NCBI RefSeq assembly: GCF_023015805.1
Contig: NZ_JALKBA010000002.1
Coordinates: 186,001 to 250,000 of the forward strand
DNA: 64,000 nt
From: Cellulophaga sp. F20128
GTDB lineage: Bacteria > Bacteroidota > Bacteroidia > Flavobacteriales > Flavobacteriaceae
Reading direction: 5' to 3'
A program made the position numbers and the translations under genes. Shown in pieces: positions 18,460 through 25,039 of the stretch (positions are counted from its first letter, which is position 1; each line of letters begins with the position of its first letter). The notes below the pieces were generated by a model, which made no database searches, had not been told where the DNA came from, and was given only the letters and a program-made list of their open reading frames with translations.

Positions 18460-19362
18460 ATGTCAGACACAACCAATAAGATTAAACAAAAATATGAGCA
18501 ACTGGGAGAAAATCCAGAAACATATCTAGAAGGGCTTTTGCATTCAAAACCCATAAATTATTGGGATTATATAGGGGTAGATACTTTGCTGTCCCTTCAA
18601 AAACCAAAGACAGATTTTAAGGATGAAACTATTTTTATTATGTACCATCAATTAACAGAACTGCTGTTAAAAATGATGCGACATGAGTTGGAGCAGATAG
18701 TAGAGGAAAATGATGCTTCCGAAACGTTTTTAATTGGGAAATTAGGCCGACTTAATCGGTATACGGCTATGCTAATATCGTCTTTTGATATTATGAAAGA
18801 TGGAATGAATTATGATGATTATAATGTGTTTAGAACCGCTTTAACCCCAGCAAGTGGTTTTCAAAGCGCACAATTTAGATATTTGGAGCTGTATTGTACT
18901 CGTATAGAAAATTTAATTAATGAAGCAGGAAAAACAAGACTCTCCAAGACACCAAGTATCGAAGAATTGTTTGAAAATATCTATTGGAAAGATGCTGGAT
19001 TAAATAGGGAGACTGGTAATAAAACAATCACTTTACAAGATTTTGAGGAAAAGTATTTGGATAGCTTTATAACGTTAGCAAAAAAATTGCAGGGAAATAC
19101 TGTGGAAGACAAACTACTTCAAATGAAAAATGTATCCGCTGAATTAAAGGGTAAATTAAAAGAGTTTGATCACCTTTACAATATAGTTTGGCCTATGGTT
19201 CATTTAAAAACGGCAGCTCATTATTTAGATAAAGAAGGCGAAGCCAAAGCAGCTACGGGTGGGTCTAAATGGAAAAAATATTTACACCCTAAATTCCAGC
19301 AGCGTAAATTTTTTCCATCACTTTGGACAAAAGAAGAACAACTGAACTGGGGTAAAGAATAA
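18460..19362 (+). CDS. Tryptophan 2,3-dioxygenase family haem protein
   Basis: A 300-residue all-helical protein with the TDO signatures: DETIFIMYHQLTELLLK (distal His63), FRTALTPASGFQSAQFR (substrate Arg), MVHLKTAAHYL (proximal His248 candidate) and TGGSKWKKYL, ending with FPSLW. Family members oxidise L-tryptophan to N-formylkynurenine using O2. No other kynurenine-pathway gene is nearby. It sits 16 nt after the CoA transferase and 4 nt before a hemerythrin gene, in the cbb3 operon. Confidence 0.88.
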   Translation: MSDTTNKIKQKYEQLGENPETYLEGLLHSKPINYWDYIGVDTLLSLQKPKTDFKDETIFIMYHQLTELLLKMMRHELEQIVEENDASETFLIGKLGRLNRYTAMLISSFDIMKDGMNYDDYNVFRTALTPASGFQSAQFRYLELYCTRIENLINEAGKTRLSKTPSIEELFENIYWKDAGLNRETGNKTITLQDFEEKYLDSFITLAKKLQGNTVEDKLLQMKNVSAELKGKLKEFDHLYNIVWPMVHLKTAAHYLDKEGEAKAATGGSKWKKYLHPKFQQRKFFPSLWTKEEQLNWGKE

Positions 19363-19366
19363 AATA

Positions 19367-19828
19367 ATGAAACAAAAACCCATCAAAAGAGATATAGCAC
19401 TACAAGCAATAAGCCGGGAGCATCATTTTGGGTTATTATTGTGTTGGAAAATAAGAACAGGATTCGCAAAGAAAGTGTCCCCAGATAGAATTAAACAATA
19501 TGTAAATTGGTTTTATAAAAATCATATCATAGACCACTTTAAGGTAGAAGAAGAATATATATTTCCCATTTTAGGGAATGATTCAGATTACATTAAAAGT
19601 GCACTTGCAGATCATAGGAGATTAAAGCGCCTTTTTACAGGAGATAAAGATCTAGAAAAATCCTTGAGTAATTTAGAAGAAGAATTAGAGCAGCACATTC
19701 GGTTTGAAGAACGCGTTGTTTTTAATGAAATTCAAAAAATAGCAACCAAAGAACAGCTGAGTGTTATTCGTAACTTGCACACCGATGAAAAATTTATAGA
19801 TAACACTGCTGATGAGTTTTGGAAATAG
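19367..19828 (+). CDS. Hemerythrin-like domain protein
   Basis: A 153-residue four-helix protein with di-iron ligand pattern: REHHFGLL, HIIDHFKVEEEYIFP, DHRRLKRLF and EQHIRFEERVVF. No signal peptide. Such proteins bind O2 or NO or serve in iron storage; in this operon handling of O2 or NO is plausible. Start ATG follows the dioxygenase stop by 4 nt. Confidence 0.9.
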   Translation: MKQKPIKRDIALQAISREHHFGLLLCWKIRTGFAKKVSPDRIKQYVNWFYKNHIIDHFKVEEEYIFPILGNDSDYIKSALADHRRLKRLFTGDKDLEKSLSNLEEELEQHIRFEERVVFNEIQKIATKEQLSVIRNLHTDEKFIDNTADEFWK

Positions 19829-19858
19829 TAGCGTTTATAGCACGTAAAATTTGATGAC

Positions 19859-20194
19859 ATGCCAAGGATCGATGACCAAGTTTATACTTTTACCTTTTAT
19901 GATGAGGTAGGAGAAAAGTATGAGGCAAGTTTTGTTGTCAATGAATACCATAGTCTTATGGAGTTGCTTTTTGATAAATATGCAGAAGACTGGGGAGATT
20001 GTAGAGGTAGAGCTTGGTGCGGCACCTGCCATATTGAAATTTTAGATGGAATTGTTGAGGAGGCAATGGATGCAGACGAAAGGAATACGTTGTCTAAACT
20101 GACAAATACGGTTAAAACAAGTCGCTTGGCTTGTCAAATTCCTGTAAATTCTAAATTGAACAACCTCGTTTTTAAAATTTTAAAAGACAATTAA
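19859..20194 (+). CDS. [2Fe-2S] ferredoxin-like protein
   Basis: A 111-residue plant-type ferredoxin fold with cluster ligands in CRGRAWCGTC (C-x5-C-x2-C) and a distant fourth Cys in RLACQIP. Likely an electron carrier, perhaps for the dioxygenase or hemerythrin encoded just upstream. Last gene of the plus-strand operon; its stop overlaps the convergent gene's stop by a few bases, with no terminator between them. Confidence 0.88.
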   Translation: MPRIDDQVYTFTFYDEVGEKYEASFVVNEYHSLMELLFDKYAEDWGDCRGRAWCGTCHIEILDGIVEEAMDADERNTLSKLTNTVKTSRLACQIPVNSKLNNLVFKILKDN

Positions 20195-21396
20195 TCTTTA
20201 GCCGTAAGCCATGTTGTAAATAGGTATAAAAGACTAACTACAAGGCATAAACTACCTAACATTAGTAACTTAAAATAAGCTGTTATTAATGGTAAATTTT
20301 GCCATATAATAAATCCTTTGTAGAAAATAAGTCCTTCCGTAAGGGCAAAAGCCAATAGATATAAATAATACCCTTTTTTAGAGAGCTTTATTAACCTGAA
20401 ATAATCTAAAAATAGAAATAAGCTAATAGTTACAACACCTAAAAAAGTCCAATGCAAATAACCAATTGTGAAATCTAAAATGGTGACTGCTAAATTTGCA
20501 AAATAAGGCAACGCAGTAAGCAGTTGTAATATCATTTTAAGGAGAACTAAAACACCTATCGTTTTTAATACTAATAATTGAAACTTATTAAAAATGGCTT
20601 GGGTGTTCTTCCTATGGTTTATAAGAAACTTTAGTAGTTGAGTTAATCCGTAGAGTTGAAGCATTGCGCCTATACCTCCAATAAGATACAAAAAGAATGG
20701 GGGTTCAGTAAACAAGGTAGACAGAGAAAAGGTAGCTACTATGCCAAGATTTATACTGTAAAAAATACGCCTAAAAACGGTTTTAGGTATAATTAACTGT
20801 TGTGTTTCTAAAATATACACCAGTATGCCCAGTAATGCCATCATCATCCAGCCATTGTACTGAAAATGCAAGTAGAAATAGATAGCCATGCGGTACCATA
20901 TAGATGTGGCTCCTAACGTACTCATAATACCTCCCAACATCCAAGGACCTATGCTGGAGATTACCATAAACCAAAGGGCGACAGAAATACACTTGTAGGA
21001 ATTTTTTGTTTTGATTTCCGTAGCCGTATGTTTTTTAAAGAACCAAAAAAACCAATAGGTAGCTATTAAAAATAAAGTTGAAAAGACAATAGAAAACAGG
21101 GCGTATCCTTGAAATGGAAAAGTACCTAACATTCCAATTAAAGTAAGTTGAGTAAACCAAAATAAATAGGTGTACTTTTTTTGAAGCTGGAACTTCTCTA
21201 GGTATATCTTGTAAATAACAGTTGTTAGGGCAATATAGACCCAGCCGAGTAATGCAATATGCGAATGGGTATGAACAAAAAATTTAAACGTTATGGGAAT
21301 TTCAAACACATAAAAAGAACGTAAAATTAAACCTAACAAAGCAGCAATTAAAAAGTATCCCAGCGCTACTTTAGAATGGGTTTTAAGATGGTTCAT
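20191..21396 (-). CDS. Polytopic membrane protein resembling a degenerate haem-copper oxidase subunit I
   Basis: A 401-residue protein with about 12 helices. HTHSHIALLGWVY (residues 42-54) resembles the low-spin haem helix of CcoN (RPLHTNAVIF). LHFQYNGWMMMALL (H177) and IGYLHWTFLG (H315) fall where later ligand helices would be, but the CuB His pair (PHHLLY in CcoN) appears as EPPFFLY. It could bind haem without being an oxidase. Alternatives: an NnrS-like or unrelated membrane protein. It is divergent from the 603-residue gene and shares box 21451-21462. Confidence 0.55.
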   Translation of the reverse strand: MNHLKTHSKVALGYFLIAALLGLILRSFYVFEIPITFKFFVHTHSHIALLGWVYIALTTVIYKIYLEKFQLQKKYTYLFWFTQLTLIGMLGTFPFQGYALFSIVFSTLFLIATYWFFWFFKKHTATEIKTKNSYKCISVALWFMVISSIGPWMLGGIMSTLGATSIWYRMAIYFYLHFQYNGWMMMALLGILVYILETQQLIIPKTVFRRIFYSINLGIVATFSLSTLFTEPPFFLYLIGGIGAMLQLYGLTQLLKFLINHRKNTQAIFNKFQLLVLKTIGVLVLLKMILQLLTALPYFANLAVTILDFTIGYLHWTFLGVVTISLFLFLDYFRLIKLSKKGYYLYLLAFALTEGLIFYKGFIIWQNLPLITAYFKLLMLGSLCLVVSLLYLFTTWLTAKD

Positions 21397-21450
21397 AATT
21401 TAACTGAATAATTAGGGCGTAAAAATCTCGAAATAAAAATAATTAATTGA

Positions 21451-21462
21451 TGACAAATATCA
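21451..21462. promoter_or_regulatory. Crp/Fnr-type box between the oxidase-like membrane gene and the 603-residue gene
   Basis: TGACA-AA-TATCA. To the right, GTCTTTTG (21486-21493) lies at the same 31-nt spacing as in the other promoters. To the left, GATTTTTA (complement of 21420-21427) is a weaker -7-like element at the same distance. Confidence 0.62.
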
Positions 21463-21532
21463 TAGAATAGCGCCATTAATAGTGGGTCTTTTGTGTAATT
21501 AATTAAAATGATTATAAAAGGAACGGTTATTT

Positions 21533-23344
21533 ATGGATACTACAATGACTACAAATAAGTTAAAAGCACATTCTTTTCATATCCCAGTAATGGGCATAGG
21601 GTTTACAATAGATACGCCTTTAAAAGTGGCTCCGTATGGAATAGATTCTGTAATTTCTTTAGTAGACGATATTCTGCTAGAAAAGTTGCGTAAAATGTAC
21701 TGTAATAAATTTAATATACAGTATACAGAGATAACGGATAAAATTGAAGATTTTAGGGCAAAAAGAATTACATCCTATTTAAATATGATGAGTGATTTGT
21801 CTAGTGTAAAGTTCGAAGAGCTAAAAAAAACTACGGTAAAAACGGCAAATAGTATTGTAAGTTTTTTTGATATGCTACCAGATGTATCCTCGGTTAAGCA
21901 AGAGTTTAAACGCTGTACATCTACTATGGACTTAGCTGCTGTAAAAGACTGGGTTAAAGAACATATGGTTATGGGGAGTATAGATGTAAATATCATGACC
22001 AAAGTAGATAAAGAAAACTACATTAAAAAAGAAAAATTGCCAACAGAATACAATGACGCTCATGCAGCTCTTCGTGGATTTGCAAATAGTAGTTTGTCAT
22101 CTTCAGTTGTACTTTCTGCAGGTATGAACCCGAGGCTGTATAGTTATTTGGAAAATTTTGAAGACTTTTACCCCGATGAAAAAGGACATATAAAAAAGAA
22201 AATAGTAATTAAGGTAAGTGATTACCGATCTGCTTTAATTCAAGGAAAGTTCTTGGCAAAAAAAGGCTTGTGGGTTTCAGAATATAGAATAGAATCGGGA
22301 TTAAACTGTGGAGGGCATGCCTTTGCTACAGATGGCTATCTTATGGGGCCTATCTTGGAACAGTTTAAAGAAAACAGGAGTGACTTAATAGAAGCAGTAC
22401 ATGCACTGTTGATTAAAGCCTTAGCGGGGAAAAGCAAAACTATACCAAGCTCTTATTTACCCCTAAAAATTAGCGCTCAAGGTGGTGTAGGAACAGCGGA
22501 AGAACATCAATTTATTCTAGAGCACTACAATGTTGATTCAGTAGGGTGGGGTTCACCGTTTTTACTGGTTCCTGAGGCAACGACCGTAGATAAATCTACC
22601 TTGAGTCAATTGATTGCGGCTAAAGAAGACGATTTGTATTTGAGTAATACGTCTCCCTTGGGGATTCCATTTCACAGTTTAAAGGGGAATACCAAAGATC
22701 AAGAAAAACAACGCCTCATAGCTAAGGGACGGCCGGGAAGTGCATGCCCTAAAAAATTTGTGGCTCTTAATAAGGAGTTTTCAGATAAGGCAATCTGCAC
22801 GGCATCTAGGGAATATCAGCACTTAAAAATAAAAGCACTAGAGAAGGAGGAGTTGTCAGCTTCTGGTTATCAGCGTAGGTATGAAAAGATTATTGAGAAA
22901 TCTTGTACTTGTGTAGGCTTGGGAACTTCTGCTTTATTGGCTTACGGGTTGCAAACTAAAACGGAAGGGGAAGGAGTCTCAGTGTGTCCAGGTCCAAATA
23001 TGGCTTATTTTTCTAGGGAAATGAATTTGGCAGAAATGATAGATCATATTTATGGTAGAACCAATGTAATTACCAGGACAGACAGACCTCATATGTTTGT
23101 TAAAGAATTGGGTATTTATATTAAATATTTAGGTGATAAATGGTTAGAAAGTAATGGCGAATCTACTGAGAAAGAGCGGAAATATTTAAATACTTTTGTA
23201 AGTAACCTAAAGGATGGGGTTGTATATTATCAAAATTTGTTTCGTAAATCGGAGCATGTTTTTCAGCTGGGTAAAAATAAGGTGCAAAACGATTTGAAGG
23301 AGAGTCTAGCGGTTTTAGAACTACTAGAATTAGAACTGCAATAG
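21533..23344 (+). CDS. Conserved protein of unknown function, possible FMN-type TIM barrel
   Basis: A 603-residue soluble protein. Glycine-rich stretches (GLNCGGHAFATDG at 257-269, SAQGGVGTAEEH at 314-325, DSVGWGSPFLLVPEATT at 335-351) resemble phosphate/FMN-binding loops of glutamate-synthase-like barrels. C405, C458/C460 (KSCTCVG) and C485 (SVCPGPN) could bind an Fe-S cluster. The N-terminal ~200 residues are helical with no recognised motif. It is alone in its operon, ends at a strong terminator, and has a Crp/Fnr-type box upstream. A second ATG at 21545 is possible. Enzyme class unproven; I do not recognise a named family. Confidence 0.7.
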   Translation: MDTTMTTNKLKAHSFHIPVMGIGFTIDTPLKVAPYGIDSVISLVDDILLEKLRKMYCNKFNIQYTEITDKIEDFRAKRITSYLNMMSDLSSVKFEELKKTTVKTANSIVSFFDMLPDVSSVKQEFKRCTSTMDLAAVKDWVKEHMVMGSIDVNIMTKVDKENYIKKEKLPTEYNDAHAALRGFANSSLSSSVVLSAGMNPRLYSYLENFEDFYPDEKGHIKKKIVIKVSDYRSALIQGKFLAKKGLWVSEYRIESGLNCGGHAFATDGYLMGPILEQFKENRSDLIEAVHALLIKALAGKSKTIPSSYLPLKISAQGGVGTAEEHQFILEHYNVDSVGWGSPFLLVPEATTVDKSTLSQLIAAKEDDLYLSNTSPLGIPFHSLKGNTKDQEKQRLIAKGRPGSACPKKFVALNKEFSDKAICTASREYQHLKIKALEKEELSASGYQRRYEKIIEKSCTCVGLGTSALLAYGLQTKTEGEGVSVCPGPNMAYFSREMNLAEMIDHIYGRTNVITRTDRPHMFVKELGIYIKYLGDKWLESNGESTEKERKYLNTFVSNLKDGVVYYQNLFRKSEHVFQLGKNKVQNDLKESLAVLELLELELQ

Positions 23345-23380
23345 CGAGATTTTAAATAAAATATAATGGTTAAAAAACAA

Positions 23381-23413
23381 AAAATCCGGCGCTAATTGGC
23401 GCCGAATTTTTTG
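23381..23413. terminator. Intrinsic terminator after the 603-residue gene
   Basis: GC-rich stem CGGCGC / GCGCCG (23387-23392 and 23399-23404), extended by A/T pairs and followed by TTTTTT. It lies between converging genes and may act in both directions. Confidence 0.85.
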
Positions 23414-23516
23414 AAGAAAAAAACAATAGCGAATTAAACTGGTTAAATCGCTATTATTATATGACTTGCTTGCAATGGCAAGCTATAGGTTACAATAACT
23501 TTTACTGCTATTAGAG

Positions 23517-24917
23517 TTAGGAAACAATAGCCAATGGTTTTGTTGTTTTCCATGCTCCTTTAGTAAAGTCGGGGAAGGCTACAGAACTACCGTGTTCAGC
23601 AACTGATGTTTCACTTAATGGTCCTACTGCACTCCAGAAACATCCTTCGTAAACATTTTGATCCATTGGTAAACCTTTGCGTAAACATTCAATAATTCGG
23701 TAAGACATCATATAGTCCATACCGCCATGACCTCCGTTTTTCACAGAAATTTCTCCCAAACGTTTGTATAATGGATGTTCGTATTTTTCAAAAATTTCTT
23801 TTAATTGATCACCTTGTGCCCATTCATGGTGGCTCTTAGTGGCGCCTTCAAATCCACCTTCCAAAGCAATTCTGGTTGGGAATCCGGTTAACGTTCCTTT
23901 TGTACCTTGAATTAGATTATGTCTAGAATATGGGCGGGGGCTTGTTTCATCCCATTGCACCATAATTGTTCTTCCCATAGTGGTCTTAATGATGGAAGTA
24001 TTTATATCACCACCTTTATAGTCCAATTTGTTCCATTTATGGTCTTTCGCAAAATTTTTCTCTGCATATAAGGCTCTTCCTTTTGCTGGAGACGACATAG
24101 AAACAATACGTTCAAAGTTATCTTCCCCACGTGCCAAATTCATATATTGAGCAACTGGTCCTAATCCATGTGTTGGGTAAAGGTTTCCATTTCTATGCGC
24201 ATAATGTGGAGTTCTCCAAGATCCGGTTCCTCTATCTACTGAGTTCATTTGACCTCTTAATTCATGAATGTAAGAAGCTTCTCCGTGCAGCAATTCGCCG
24301 ATAACACCTTTTCTACACATGTTTAAGTATAGCAATTCTTCACGGCCATAATTAACATTTTCCATCATCATACAATGCTTCTGTGTCTTTTCAGAAGTTT
24401 CTACAATTTGCCACATTTCTTCTATGGTAACTGCAATAGGAACTTCAACATAGGCATGCGCTCCTCTCTTCATAGATTCAATCGCCATAGGGGCATGGTC
24501 TTTCCAGGGAGTGCTTATAAAGACAACATCGGGCTTTTCTTTTTTAAGCATTTTTTTCCATTCCTCATCGCCACCAGTATAAATAGCAATGTTTTGATGT
24601 CTTGTGCCTCCTCCTTTTTCAAGACAGTTTTTAGCTGTTCTGTTGGCTAGGTCTTCATATAAATCACTAATAGCTACTACTTCTGTTCCTTCTATGGATG
24701 CTACTCTAGTTGCGTGTCCAGATCCTCTAGCCCCAACACCTATAAAAGCACAACGTACAGTATCTAATTTAGGGGCAACAAAATCACCCATATATTGAGC
24801 TCCAAATGCAGTTGATGAAGTGTTAAAGGTGTTTGCTCCTAAAAAATTAGGCAAAAGAGCCATGCCAGCTCCTGCTATAGATGATTTTTTTAAAAAATCT
24901 CTTCTCTTGAAATCCAT
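23517..24917 (-). CDS. Gfo/Idh/MocA oxidoreductase-fold glycosidase, GH109-like
   Basis: A 466-residue protein with a Tat-type signal (KRRDFLKKSSIAGAG). The Rossmann domain has CAFIGVGARGSG (NAD binding) and PDVVFISTPWKDH. Features shared with GH109 N-acetylgalactosaminidases are YVEVPIAVT in place of the EKP motif, NVNYGREEL, and NLYPTHGLGPVAQY. GH109 enzymes use tightly bound NAD for hydrolysis by an oxidation-elimination route. Role here: probably periplasmic removal of a terminal amino sugar. The only neighbour on the strand is the membrane regulator upstream. Confidence 0.85.
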   Translation of the reverse strand: MDFKRRDFLKKSSIAGAGMALLPNFLGANTFNTSSTAFGAQYMGDFVAPKLDTVRCAFIGVGARGSGHATRVASIEGTEVVAISDLYEDLANRTAKNCLEKGGGTRHQNIAIYTGGDEEWKKMLKKEKPDVVFISTPWKDHAPMAIESMKRGAHAYVEVPIAVTIEEMWQIVETSEKTQKHCMMMENVNYGREELLYLNMCRKGVIGELLHGEASYIHELRGQMNSVDRGTGSWRTPHYAHRNGNLYPTHGLGPVAQYMNLARGEDNFERIVSMSSPAKGRALYAEKNFAKDHKWNKLDYKGGDINTSIIKTTMGRTIMVQWDETSPRPYSRHNLIQGTKGTLTGFPTRIALEGGFEGATKSHHEWAQGDQLKEIFEKYEHPLYKRLGEISVKNGGHGGMDYMMSYRIIECLRKGLPMDQNVYEGCFWSAVGPLSETSVAEHGSSVAFPDFTKGAWKTTKPLAIVS

Positions 24918-25039
24918 ATATTTTTGTATTTAGTTATTTAAAGTAAAAGATAAAGATAGAGGTAGGCGAGTTCTAAACCGGTGAACAATTGGGTGAACAA
25001 TCTAACTTTTATGTTAAATTTAATAAATTTTATAGATTT

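Noticed and set aside
20191-21396. Nitric oxide reductase NorB
   Set aside because: It is short, lacks the His pair expected at the second metal site, and has no NorC partner; a weak oxidase-like resemblance is all I can support.
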